Shown here: piece by piece, positions 18,839-27,980 of the stretch
How the letters are laid out: each line of letters opens with the position of its first letter
Position numbering within the stretch: the first letter of the stretch is position 1
Assembly: GCA_963837635.1 (NCBI GenBank)
Contig: CAWINY010000007.1
Coordinates: 1,302,001 to 1,366,000, forward strand
Length of the DNA stretch: 64,000 bases
From: CAWINY01 sp963837635
GTDB lineage: Bacteria > Acidobacteriota > Terriglobia > Terriglobales > Acidobacteriaceae
Reading direction: 5' to 3'
The notes under the pieces: generated by a model
Told to the model about the DNA's origin: nothing
Databases searched by the model: none
Seen by the model: the letters and a program-made list of their open reading frames with translations, nothing else
Program-made: the position numbers and the translations under genes

Positions 18839-19721
18839 GCTCTTGCTCCGGTCCTTGCTGGGGTGGGATCTTTGCGGCCAGACGGTTGAGTTCGTGGAGA
18901 ACGCGCTCGATCTTGCGCTGCGCTTCCACGCATTGCAGGTGATCCAACTCGACGGTGGCGCCAGCCAGCCGACGATTCGCCCGGCGGGTGATCGCCGCAA
19001 CCATCTCCAGATCGCGCAACAGGGCGGTGACTCCGTCGGCTGGCGGATCGGGTTCGCGTTGCCGCTGCGCCTTCAAAAACAACTGCGGTTGTTCCAGGAT
19101 GCGTTGGCGGATGGCAGGCGTAGCGTCCCGCCACGCGGCATAGAGCTGTCCGGCTTCGCGGCTGGTGAAGCGGTGCATGGCGAACGCCTCCGCCATGCGC
19201 TGGCAGTCCTCGGGACGGGAGCGCGCCACCGGCACCAGGAACTTCATGGCGAGGTGGGCGGCGATGGCGCCGCTGCGCACTTGCTGTTGCACGCTGCCGG
19301 GAAGCAGTTCGACCAGCGCCAGCCGGCGCGATACCCAACTCAGGCTACGATCGAAACGGCGCGCCAACTCCTCCATGCCATAGCCGAAACGCCGCTCCAG
19401 TTCCGCCAGCAGCCAGCCTTGTTCCAGCGCCGTCGCCCGCTCCGTCATGCGCAGCGAACGGTCTAGCACCAGCGCCTCAGCCTCACTCAGTTCCCAGACC
19501 ACGGCTTCCACCGTGTCCCGGCCCAACTGCTCCAGGGCGGCCAGGCGCTGGTGGCCGTCGATCACCAAATAGCGATCCGGTTGCTCGGCCACTGGCACGA
19601 CGATAATCGGCGTCTGCTGACCGCTGGCCGCCAGCGAAGCCAGCAATCGCCGCTGCCCCTCCGGCCGCCGCACCCGCAAGTGCTCCCCGCGCCGCTCCAG
19701 TTGGTGAAACTCCAGTCGCAT
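18180..19721 (-). CDS. ParB-like nuclease-fold DNA-binding protein of the IS21-like element, copy 1
   Basis: A 513-codon frame from ATG 19721 (MRLEFHQLERRG). Residues 1-110 form a ParB N-terminal domain with DRYLVIDGHQRLAALEQLG as its box II-like loop; residues about 120-150 are a HTH (MEELARRFDRSLSWVSRRLALV). The first 295 residues or so match the second element's protein well. The frame then stays open about 650 bases inside istA, in both copies, ending at the same aligned place; this tail is low-complexity and could be a GC-rich shadow. In a transposon this protein might bind iterated sites or guide target choice. That role is inference. Confidence 0.75.
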   Translation of the reverse strand: MRLEFHQLERRGEHLRVRRPEGQRRLLASLAASGQQTPIIVVPVAEQPDRYLVIDGHQRLAALEQLGRDTVEAVVWELSEAEALVLDRSLRMTERATALEQGWLLAELERRFGYGMEELARRFDRSLSWVSRRLALVELLPGSVQQQVRSGAIAAHLAMKFLVPVARSRPEDCQRMAEAFAMHRFTSREAGQLYAAWRDATPAIRQRILEQPQLFLKAQRQREPDPPADGVTALLRDLEMVAAITRRANRRLAGATVELDHLQCVEAQRKIERVLHELNRLAAKIPPQQGPEQEHVEPTATNHDSGTERPASEQARDRAGTERQPADGAQSPTRELGGGAGDLTSGESRTLPPAGAGADADLRGELGAGAGGVGGQRREPVLLDADRLLPPAWDRPTARGGGGALRLPAGRGDATRYLAPRGASGRPAAPCTDRLGGAGLLAPAVLPDISHLSAFRLQGVSDRSAALLWRRAPRTGDDRQHSRRGAARHRTRDGAGGRDGRLCRALRLPLSSP

Positions 19722-19784
19722 CGTCGGCTTCCGCGGCTTCCCCGCTGTTGTTCGTATAGGGGCTGGCCGGGCCGGACACCATAG

Positions 19785-19959
19785 GGTTGTTCTTTTCAAG
19801 ACCCTGGGGCACCCGGGAGCGCAGAAGCAAGCGGTTGAAAAATCAGCAGTTGCGCGGAAGCCAGGTTGTTCTTTTCAAGACTCGCCACCCCCGGCCCGAC
19901 CAGCCAAACCTGGGCCAGAGAACGCTTTAGGTCCAAAGCTAGGTTGTTCTTTTCAAGAA
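19785..19959. repeat. three direct repeats, about 78-base period
   Basis: GGTTGTTCTTTTCAAGA occurs at 19785, 19864 and 19942 (spacings 79 and 78). The copies lie between the ParB-like gene and the body of the zinc-ribbon gene, overlapping the latter's 3' part, where they encode LEKNN. They may be iterons bound by the ParB-like protein. The second element has a different repeat in the same place. Confidence 0.8.
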
Positions 19960-20314
19960 ACGCCAGTCGCGGTTTCTGGTCCCGTACCTGCTGCCGCTGG
20001 CGGTTGCGGGTGACCGACGCCGGATGCTTCGCGCGATACTCCCGCAGGTAGTTGGGGTGAGCTTCGCGCCACTTCTTCTGGCTGTCCCGCGCGACTTGTC
20101 GATACACCGCGTCGCTCGCCAGCTTCCGCCGGTGATAATCCCGGCGCCGACGCCGCTGGCACTCCGCTTGGCGACAAACCACTTGTTGGGTGCGATAGAC
20201 CGACGGCGTGAACCACTGCTGGCAGTAAGGACAACGGCAGGACGTGCTCAACCCCGGCTCCTCAGGTGGTTCAGAATCAACCTTGAGGAGAACCCACGGA
20301 AGAAACCCAGGCAA
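19796..20314 (-). CDS. zinc-ribbon protein of the IS21-like element, copy 1
   Basis: Up to 172 aa. CRCPYCQQWF and a later CRQAECQRRRRRDYHRRK form a four-Cys zinc ribbon followed by a strongly basic helix, as in DNA-binding accessory proteins. EAHPNYLREYRAKHP is followed by a variable tail in which a direct DNA repeat gives LEKNNLA twice. The second element carries a counterpart with the same Cys spacing style (CCICRSWF, CGRVECQDVRRRKMQAVWRGRHPDYF). The exact start is uncertain: 20314 is the longest option, but homology begins only at about SCRCPYC. First gene of the element's operon. Confidence 0.65.
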   Translation of the reverse strand: MPGFLPWVLLKVDSEPPEEPGLSTSCRCPYCQQWFTPSVYRTQQVVCRQAECQRRRRRDYHRRKLASDAVYRQVARDSQKKWREAHPNYLREYRAKHPASVTRNRQRQQVRDQKPRLAFLEKNNLALDLKRSLAQVWLVGPGVASLEKNNLASAQLLIFQPLASALPGAPGS

Positions 20315-20434
20315 GGTTCACCCGACCGGCACCAATCCTGTCGGTCACATGCGGTTCAGCTCAACTACGAAGGTGGGTGGGTCATTTTTGGCAAGTACTG
20401 GCGGGTCACTTCTGGCAAGCGCTGAAGGTCTTGG

Positions 20435-23273
20435 CCTTGGCATCGAAATTTCCGCGACTGATCAGTCGCGGCCTCATTGAAGCCCGGCCGCTGTGCCGCC
20501 AATGCTCATCCCCGCGACATTTCCGCGACTGATCAGTCGCGGCCTCATTGAAGCTGTACCGCCGCACGTTAATGACCCTGCCGCGCCCATATTTCCGCGA
20601 CTGATCAGTCGCGGCCTCATTGAAGCATGCATGGCAGGTATAAGACCCGGATGACAAGGGCATTTCCGCGACTGATCAGTCGCGGCCTCATTGAAGCGCG
20701 AATTGTGGGGATCAGCACATCCCAGGATCGCTATTTCCGCGACTGATCAGTCGCGGCCTCATTGAAGCCACCCTGCCATCGCTTTCGTCAAATACGCTTG
20801 GAGTATTTCCGCGACTGATCAGTCGCGGCCTCATTGAAGCGCGTGCCACTCAGGTAGAGCGAACCGCCCACCTTCAGATTTCCGCGACTGATCAGTCGCG
20901 GCCTCATTGAAGCGCTTGTTCCCGGGCGGGCGCGGCGGTTACGGCAGCATTTCCGCGACTGATCAGTCGCGGCCTCATTGAAGCATTCGACGTGGAATCA
21001 ACAACATGGGAGTTAAGTATATTTCCGCGACTGATCAGTCGCGGCCTCATTGAAGCCCCGCATCTGGTGACGCCACAGATCGGCGGCGTCACATTTCCGC
21101 GACTGATCAGTCGCGGCCTCATTGAAGCTAGAGATCGGGGTGAGTGTCGCCGCTCCGAATCTCGATTTCCGCGACTGATCAGTCGCGGCCTCATTGAAGC
21201 CGTTGGGTTTTCGCGCGCGCTGCCTTTGCCTGCCCATTTCCGCGACTGATCAGTCGCGGCCTCATTGAAGCCAAGCTTTCGCTGATGGCTGTGGTGCTGG
21301 CGCTGACATTTCCGCGACTGATCAGTCGCGGCCTCATTGAAGCTTCGGCTACTTCGCCGCCGAGGATCCCTGCCCCATCATTTCCGCGACTGATCAGTCG
21401 CGGCCTCATTGAAGCTGGATTGCCTCGGTGCTGCGCGACGGCGAGAGCTTATTTCCGCGACTGATCAGTCGCGGCCTCATTGAAGCGCGTAGGCGTTAAC
21501 CAAGACTTCCCCCGCTGATAGGATTTCCGCGACTGATCAGTCGCGGCCTCATTGAAGCGACGCGCTAAACGAGTATTGCTCCGGCGTACTTCTAATTTCC
21601 GCGACTGATCAGTCGCGGCCTCATTGAAGCCGATCTTCTGGGGGTTACGCGACTGGGTCACGCAACATTTCCGCGACTGATCAGTCGCGGCCTCATTGAA
21701 GCCCGCTCCTGCTGTTTATGGGCAATCAAAGCTGTATGATTTCCGCGACTGATCAGTCGCGGCCTCATTGAAGCCCCCTGTGGCTGTTGCTTCTGCTGTT
21801 GCCTCTGCATTTCCGCGACTGATCAGTCGCGGCCTCATTGAAGCGATGGTGTCACAGGATCAGGCGGCGCAAATACCGATATTTCCGCGACTGATCAGTC
21901 GCGGCCTCATTGAAGCTCGATCGTCTGCCCTTTTCTTGAAGGCCGCAGTGACATTTCCGCGACTGATCAGTCGCGGCCTCATTGAAGCACGTTAAGCGGC
22001 GCCGATCCCAATCCCGATAACGAATTTCCGCGACTGATCAGTCGCGGCCTCATTGAAGCCAATGGCTCGGCAAGCGGTTCACGCTGCCCGAGCGCATTTC
22101 CGCGACTGATCAGTCGCGGCCTCATTGAAGCCGGGGCGTGCCACAGCATGGGGCGTAGCTCTTGCTATTTCCGCGACTGATCAGTCGCGGCCTCATTGAA
22201 GCGGTACTGCTGAAAACCAGCGGCGGCACCGCCTTGGCATTTCCGCGACTGATCAGTCGCGGCCTCATTGAAGCCAGGCGCGGCGCCTCGACCAGGTGCG
22301 CGATCGCGCCATTTCCGCGACTGATCAGTCGCGGCCTCATTGAAGCACGCGGTGGCGCTGCGCGGCTCTCCCGATTGGTGCGATTTCCGCGACTGATCAG
22401 TCGCGGCCTCATTGAAGCAGGATGTCAGTGTCCCCACGTAGCAGCCGCAGCCGGATTTCCGCGACTGATCAGTCGCGGCCTCATTGAAGCCTCACTTCCC
22501 TACTCCCACCGCGCGGACCCTTGGCGGCATTTCCGCGACTGATCAGTCGCGGCCTCATTGAAGCGCCCGTGGTAAACGACCTTGGAAGCGCGCTCGGCGG
22601 ATTTCCGCGACTGATCAGTCGCGGCCTCATTGAAGCTAGCGGAATCGCGACCGCCGCGTCAAGAAAAGTTGATTTCCGCGACTGATCAGTCGCGGCCTCA
22701 TTGAAGCTGCAGATCAATCGGGCAAAAAGGATTCCCCTCCTGCATTTCCGCGACTGATCAGTCGCGGCCTCATTGAAGCGCGGCTGCCCGGTCCCCGCAC
22801 TGCCGGGAACCGTGATTTCCGCGACTGATCAGTCGCGGCCTCATTGAAGCCACTCTCGACTTGAACAAGATTCCGGGCGGCGAGGCCATTTCCGCGACTG
22901 ATCAGTCGCGGCCTCATTGAAGCTCTGCCGCCTCAAGCGGCTGCTCCATCAGTCACGGTATTTCCGCGACTGATCAGTCGCGGCCTCATTGAAGCCCGTG
23001 CCGCCGCTCACTGTAGCTACCCCGGTAGTGGCATTTCCGCGACTGATCAGTCGCGGCCTCATTGAAGCGTGAGAATCGTCGAGACGACACCTCCGGCAAT
23101 CAAATTTCCGCGACTGATCAGTCGCGGCCTCATTGAAGCGTGGCCGCGCTATACATCAGTTGACGATCCCTTCCATTTCCGCGACTGATCAGTCGCGGCC
23201 TCATTGAAGCGTTAACAAAGTCATAGCGATAGAGCCCGACGCGCAGCATTTCCGCGACTGATCAGTCGCGGCC
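20435..23273 (+). CRISPR. CRISPR array, middle segment (39 full repeats plus one cut repeat)
   Basis: Begins with the 13-nt remainder of the spacer split by element 1, then full repeats from 20448 to the one starting at 23175, and a last repeat at 23248 that is cut after 26 nt at 23273 by the second IS21-like element. The repeat sequence and period are the same as in the first segment, showing that this is one array, not a second one. Confidence 0.98.
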
Positions 23274-23411
23274 CTTCGGCACTAACCAAGAATGACCCAC
23301 GAGCTCTTGTCAGAAGTGACCCACGCCAGGAACGGGATTTAGAACAAACAAGAAAGTAGAGGCATCATCATCCCACGCCGAAGGCGTGGCCGCGCGGGCG
23401 TGGCCGCGCGG

Positions 23412-23771
23412 TCAGGCGGAGTGGAAGCGCTGGAGGCTGCGACGAAGGTGTTGAAAGTAATCGTCGCTGATCTTGAGTTCGAGTACTTCCTCGATCACCG
23501 GAAGGAAGTACGCCAAGGAGCGCACCGTAGCCAGCGGCGGAGCGCTGGTAGGACGCAGCAGGCGGCGTGCTGTAGCCAGCACCAGAGCGTTTTCGACTGT
23601 CGTCAGGGGCACACCGCGCTGATGTAGTTCGGCGGCCAGCAGGCGGTCTGGACGGCGCACGCTGCCCGTGGTTCCCGGAGTTTGACGATACGTTTCCAGA
23701 ACCTTCTGCACATACTGTTGCTGGCTGGTTGGTGGTTTGTCCACGCCCGGCTCCTCAGCCTTGCGGCTCAC
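23412..23771 (-). CDS. small conserved protein of the IS21-like element, copy 2
   Basis: 119 aa, the counterpart of the 110-aa protein of element 1, with the shared blocks TPGTTGSVRRPDRLLAA, RGVPLTTVENALVLA and VRSLAYFLPVIEEVLEL. The N terminus (MSRKAEEPGVDKPP) is longer because the start at 23771 lies inside istB; a start at a later codon is possible. Function unknown. Confidence 0.7.
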   Translation of the reverse strand: MSRKAEEPGVDKPPTSQQQYVQKVLETYRQTPGTTGSVRRPDRLLAAELHQRGVPLTTVENALVLATARRLLRPTSAPPLATVRSLAYFLPVIEEVLELKISDDYFQHLRRSLQRFHSA

Positions 23772-23978
23772 GCAGCGACGGGCCCTCGATGTGGACGGTG
23801 TGGCAGTAGTGACGGAGCCGGCTCAGCAGGGCCTCGACCATGGCTTGATTGCCCAGGAAGTTGCGCCATTCGTCATAGATCAAGTTCGTCGTAATCAACG
23901 TGGAGTGGCGGTGATAACGCTCTTCCATCAGCTTGAAGAAGATGTTGGACTGCTCCGGCTTCAGATTTAAGTAACCTA

Positions 23979-25143
23979 GTGTAGTGCGTCATAACTAACA
24001 ACCTTTATCAATCCGCGCGCGTCTTATGATTGAGGACACGGTTGCGGATGCGCATAGCCCCTACTATTACGTTGAGTCCGGAGCAACGGACGGTGTTGGA
24101 ATATCAAGCCCGGAGTCGATCCCTCCCGGTGCGGGTGGCGGAGCGTGCACGCATCGTGTTGTTCGCGGCTTCCGGCCAGCAGAACCAGGAAATTGCGGCG
24201 GCTATGGCCATCACGCCGAAAAAGGTTTCCCGATGGCGCAAGCGCTTCCTCACGCTGGGCCTGGCCGGATTAGCGAAAGACGCGCCTCGGGCCGGCCGCA
24301 AACCCAAGATCAGCGCCCGCCTGACAAAACGTGTGGTGACGATGACCACGCGCCAACAGCCGACCAACGCCACCCACTGGAGCACGCGCACTATGGCAGC
24401 GGCCATAGGCATCAGCGAAGCCAGTGTGCGGCGCATCTGGCGGGCCCACGGGTTGAAACCTCATCTCGTGGAAACCTTCAAGCTCAGTAACGATCCCCAG
24501 TTTGCGGAGAAACTGGAAGACATCGTCGGTCTGTACCTCAACCCGCCTGAGCACGCGCTGGTGCTGTGCGCGGACGAGAAGAGCCAGATTCAAGCTCTGG
24601 ATCGTACTCAGCCTGGATTGCCGCTGAAACGTGGGCGCGGCGCCACCATGACGCATGACTACAAACGCAACGGCACCGCCACCTTGTTTGCCGCGCTGAA
24701 TGCGGCCAACGGCGAAGTCTTTGGCCTGTGCCAAGAGCGGCATCGCCATCAGGAATGGCTCAAGTTTCTCCGTCTGATCGACCAGACCATTCCGGCGGAG
24801 CGACAACTCCACTTGATCTGCGATAACTACGCCACCCATAAGCACCCCAAAGTGCAGCGCTGGCTGGCGCGGCATCCGCGCTTCCATCTGCACTTCACTC
24901 CCACGAGCGCGTCGTGGCTGAACATGGTGGAACGTTTCTTTCGCGACCTGACCCAAAATCGCCTGCGTCGTGGTGTCTTCCACGATCTGGAAGAGCTCAT
25001 CATGGCCATCGGCACCTACATCGACCGTCACAACGAGAGCCCCAAACCGTTCATCTGGACCGCGCGAGCCACCGATATCCTGGAAAAAGTGAAGCGCGCT
25101 CGCCACACCCTGAATAAACGTCAATCTGTATGACGCACTACAC
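23979..25143 (+). mobile_element. IS630-family element nested in istB copy 2
   Basis: 1165 bp with 15-bp perfect inverted ends GTGTAGTGCGTCATA and flanking TA duplications (23977-23978 and 25144-25145), the standard IS630 target. One transposase gene fills it. Excision in silico restores istB in frame, so the insertion is recent. Confidence 0.93.
24030..25133 (+). CDS. IS630-family transposase
   Basis: Up to 367 aa (an internal ATG at 24048, MRIAPTITLS, is an alternative start). An N-terminal HTH (NQEIAAAMAITPKKVSRWRKRF) and a second one are followed by the DDE core: LCADEKSQIQALD, HLICDNYATHK and SWLNMVERFF give the D, D and E residues of the IS630/Tc1 group. The protein is full length, so the element is likely active and could also act on other copies. 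Confidence 0.93.
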   Translation: MRTRLRMRIAPTITLSPEQRTVLEYQARSRSLPVRVAERARIVLFAASGQQNQEIAAAMAITPKKVSRWRKRFLTLGLAGLAKDAPRAGRKPKISARLTKRVVTMTTRQQPTNATHWSTRTMAAAIGISEASVRRIWRAHGLKPHLVETFKLSNDPQFAEKLEDIVGLYLNPPEHALVLCADEKSQIQALDRTQPGLPLKRGRGATMTHDYKRNGTATLFAALNAANGEVFGLCQERHRHQEWLKFLRLIDQTIPAERQLHLICDNYATHKHPKVQRWLARHPRFHLHFTPTSASWLNMVERFFRDLTQNRLRRGVFHDLEELIMAIGTYIDRHNESPKPFIWTARATDILEKVKRARHTLNKRQSV

Positions 25144-25639
25144 TAGCTCGTCAATCAAAAGGACATCCAAGCGGGCCAAGCGGTTCAGCAGCTTGCGCGT
25201 GGAACGGTCGGCGAGGGAGGCATACATTTCGTCGAACAGGTCCTGGGCGCGGATGAACTGACAACGGTAACCGTTCTCGATGGCCTTCAGCAGCAAGCCA
25301 GAAGCTAGTCCTGTTTTGCCCACAGCTGTGGGGCCGATAAAGACGAGATTCTCCGCCTTGCTGATGAACTCTAGTTCGGCGAAGGTATGGATCTGTTTGC
25401 GGTTGACTCCGGGTTGGCGGGCGAAGGGGAAGCTGGCCAGCGACCACGACTCGGGCAACTTCGCCTGACGGATGCGCCACGCCAGAGCAGTCTCCTGCCG
25501 GTGGTGCCACTGGGCCCGCAACAGACGAGTTAGAAACTCCGAGTAGGAGATGTCTTCCTTCTCCGCGGCCGTGAACTGCTCGTCGTACGTCTCCAGGATG
25601 CGTTTCAGATGGAGGTTCTTCAGCAGTTGTTCCAGTTCT

Positions 25640-27058
25640 TCACTCATCTTCATGGTTGCCTCCGGTACCGTCGTCATTCAGCAAAAAGTAGTCGCGGGCC
25701 ACGTGGCGCAGGATCATCCGTTCCACGCGATCCAGGTCGTAGAGTCGGTAGCGCGCGGCTTCGCGCACGGCGGCCCGCAGCGGTTCGCGGGGATACTCGC
25801 GTACCAGGCGCAGCAGTTGGCGCAGGACAAGTACCACCAGCTTGCGGCTGTGTTGCTTGAGAGCCGCGACATAGTCGGCGAGTTCCGGCGCGGCCTTGAG
25901 GATGAGCGCCTCTTCCGGGTGCGGATCGGGGCGCTTGCTGCCCTGACCGCGGGGCGGACGATGCTGCGCCAACGTAATGCGTTGATGTTCAGCTTCGGCC
26001 AGGCGCTCGTGGGTGACCAAGTTACGAACATCGAGTTGGATCTCTACTCTGTCCTTGGTCTCGCGTACCTCGACCCGGCGGCCAATCCAGGCAACCGGTA
26101 CCGAGTAGCGATTGCTATGCAGCGTCACGTAACCTTCCACGTCCACCATGCGTTCGTGCAAGCGATAGACCTCGGGAACCCAGACTGGCAGCGGGCGCAG
26201 CTGCGTTTGCTCCAGCACGAACAACTCCCGCGGCACACCGCGCAGATGTTTCTTGTAGGTCGCATTCACCCGGTCGCACCACTGCCGCGCCTGCTGATTC
26301 AAGTCCGGCCAACTGGCGAAGGTGCGGCCCGCCAGGAAGTTTCGCTCGATAAACCAGAAGGGCCGTTCTACGCGGGCGGAACGGTTGGCATCGCCCCGCT
26401 CATGAGCCACGAAACGAAAGCCGAAGCGTTCGGCAAAGGCGGCCATCTCCGGCACCGGCACCATTTTGCGCCCGGTGCCGCGCAGCACCACCACATGGGT
26501 GTTGTCGATCATCACCCGTTCGCGGGGCGCCCCGCCGAAGTAGCGTAGCGCTTCGGTGAGAAACACCTTGCAGTCGAAACGCTGGAAGGTGGGATACATC
26601 TGGAAGAACAAGATATGCGAGTAGGCCAGCACTGCCGAGGCGGTCTGGACCTTGCGTTTCTTGCCGCCCAGCACTACCTCGTGTGGCGAGGTGTCGTGTT
26701 GTACCTCTTCGCCCGGCTGGAACGTGTAGCGTCCTGCCGCCACCGCCGGCGGTTGGCCGATCCCATGCCGGTGGCAGAAGGCGGTCAGCGTCGAATACGA
26801 CAGGTTCACGCCGCTGGCCGCCAGATCCTCCCGCACCCGTACCAGGTTCCCCTTGCAGGTATGCATCAGCTCCAGGATCTGCTGGCGGTGGGGTTCGGAT
26901 TTCTCCGGACGGGTTATCATCGGCACCGCCGTCGAGTTCAAACACAGGACTTTGCGCACCGTCAGCCGGCTGACCTTCATCACCCGCGCAATCTCGCGCT
27001 TGCTCACTCCCTGGGTATGCAGTTCCAGAATCGTGGTCCGTTGACTTTGACTCAACAT
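25640..27058 (-). CDS. istA: IstA transposase (DDE), copy 2
   Basis: 472 aa, a close relative of copy 1 with HTH KREIARVMKVSRLTVRKVL, VQHDTSPHEVV, RVMIDNTHVV and VERPFWFIERNFLAGR. All catalytic acidic residues remain. The gene overlaps istB at its 3' end. With its own istB broken, movement of this element would depend on IstB from element 1. Confidence 0.92.
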   Translation of the reverse strand: MLSQSQRTTILELHTQGVSKREIARVMKVSRLTVRKVLCLNSTAVPMITRPEKSEPHRQQILELMHTCKGNLVRVREDLAASGVNLSYSTLTAFCHRHGIGQPPAVAAGRYTFQPGEEVQHDTSPHEVVLGGKKRKVQTASAVLAYSHILFFQMYPTFQRFDCKVFLTEALRYFGGAPRERVMIDNTHVVVLRGTGRKMVPVPEMAAFAERFGFRFVAHERGDANRSARVERPFWFIERNFLAGRTFASWPDLNQQARQWCDRVNATYKKHLRGVPRELFVLEQTQLRPLPVWVPEVYRLHERMVDVEGYVTLHSNRYSVPVAWIGRRVEVRETKDRVEIQLDVRNLVTHERLAEAEHQRITLAQHRPPRGQGSKRPDPHPEEALILKAAPELADYVAALKQHSRKLVVLVLRQLLRLVREYPREPLRAAVREAARYRLYDLDRVERMILRHVARDYFLLNDDGTGGNHEDE

Positions 27059-27929
27059 GCGCTTGCTCCTTCGGGATTTTCGCGGCCAGACGGCTGAGTT
27101 CGTGCAGGGCCCGATCGATCTTGCCCTGCGCTTCTACGCACTGCGGGCGATCCATCTCGACGGTGGCGCCGGCCAAGCGCCGGTTGGCCCGGCGGGCGAT
27201 CGCCACCACCATCTCCAGATCACGCAATAGTTCGGCGATTCCGTCGGCCGGCGGACCCGGCTCGCGCTGCCGTTGTGCTTTCAAAAACAATCGCGGTTGT
27301 TCGAGAAGCCGCTGGCGGATGGCCGGCGAGGCATTGCGCCAAGCGGCATACAACTGCCCGGCTTCGCGGCTGGTGAACCGGTGCGCGGCAAACGCTTCGG
27401 CCATGCGCGGGCAGTCCTCGGGCCGGGACCGCGCCACCGGCACCAGAAACTTCATCGCGATGTGGGCCGACAGTGCGCCGTTCCGTACTTGCTGTTGCAC
27501 GCTTTCCGGAAGTAGTTCCACCAGAGCGAGTCGGCGCGATACCCAACTCAGGCTGCGATCAAAGCGGCGCGCCAACTCATCGAATCCATAGCCGAAGCGT
27601 TGCTCCAACTCCGCCAGCAGCCAGCCTTCTTCCAGCGCCGTTGCCCGTTCCGCCATACGCAGCGAACGATCCAACACCAGCGCCTCGTCCTCGCTCAATG
27701 CCCAGACCACAGCCTCCACCGTGTCCCGGCCCAGTTGCTCCAGGGCCGCGATGCGTTGGTAGCCGTCGATGACCAGGTAGCGATCCGCTTGGTTCGCCAC
27801 CGGCACGACTACGACCGGCGTCTGCTGCCCGGTGGCGGCCAGCGAAGCCAACAAGCGCCGCTGCCGCTCCGGTCGCCGCACCCGCAACTGCTCCCCGCGC
27901 CGCTCCAGTTGGTGAAATTCCAATCGCAT
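26400..27929 (-). CDS. ParB-like protein of the IS21-like element, copy 2
   Basis: A 509-codon frame from ATG 27929. The ParB N-terminal domain (DRYLVIDGYQRIAALEQLG) and HTH (FDELARRFDRSLSWVSRRLALV) are conserved with copy 1. As there, the frame continues for about 660 bases through the 5' part of istA; this part has no recognised fold. It lies directly upstream of istA in the same operon. Confidence 0.75.
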   Translation of the reverse strand: MRLEFHQLERRGEQLRVRRPERQRRLLASLAATGQQTPVVVVPVANQADRYLVIDGYQRIAALEQLGRDTVEAVVWALSEDEALVLDRSLRMAERATALEEGWLLAELEQRFGYGFDELARRFDRSLSWVSRRLALVELLPESVQQQVRNGALSAHIAMKFLVPVARSRPEDCPRMAEAFAAHRFTSREAGQLYAAWRNASPAIRQRLLEQPRLFLKAQRQREPGPPADGIAELLRDLEMVVAIARRANRRLAGATVEMDRPQCVEAQGKIDRALHELSRLAAKIPKEQAHVESKSTDHDSGTAYPGSEQARDCAGDEGQPADGAQSPVFELDGGADDNPSGEIRTPPPADPGADAYLQGEPGTGAGGSGGQRREPVVFDADRLLPPAWDRPTAGGGGRTLHVPAGRRGTTRHLATRGSAGRQETQGPDRLGSAGLLAYLVLPDVSHLPAFRLQGVSHRSATLLRRGAPRTGDDRQHPCGGAARHRAQNGAGAGDGRLCRTLRLSFRGS

Positions 27930-27980
27930 CGCTCTTCAGTCCGACGGCAAGCGCTAGTCTGCACGAAGTTGCCTCTCGGA

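Larger units (their letters stand above)
16215..20427. mobile_element. IS21-like element 1 with ParB-like and zinc-ribbon genes
   Basis: 4213 bp inserted in a spacer. The left end starts CTTCGGCGCTCACCAAGAG and the right end finishes GCGCTGAAG; each end carries two tandem GTGACCC-containing boxes in inverted orientation (about 16215-16264 and 20377-20427). GTCTTGG is duplicated at 16208-16214 and 20428-20434. Removing the element and one copy joins 23 and 13 nt into a normal 36-nt spacer. Five minus-strand genes lie inside: zinc-ribbon protein, ParB-like protein, IstA, IstB and a small conserved protein. IS21 elements usually carry only istA and istB and are about half this size. Confidence 0.92.
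23755..25653 (-). pseudogene. istB: IstB-like ATPase copy 2, interrupted by IS630
   Basis: The 5' part (25653 down to 25146) and 3' part (23978 down to 23755) make one 243-aa IstB frame when the IS630 element and one TA are removed. Across the join the frame reads LLIDELGYLNLKP, exactly the Walker B region of copy 1. Walker A is GPTAVGKT. The insertion should abolish IstB unless it is supplied in trans by the intact copy 1. Start ATG 25653 overlaps the istA stop. Confidence 0.9.

Noticed and set aside
18180..27929. ParB-like genes as plasmid partition genes
   Set aside because: No ParA is present and the genes lie inside IS21-like elements in a conserved order.
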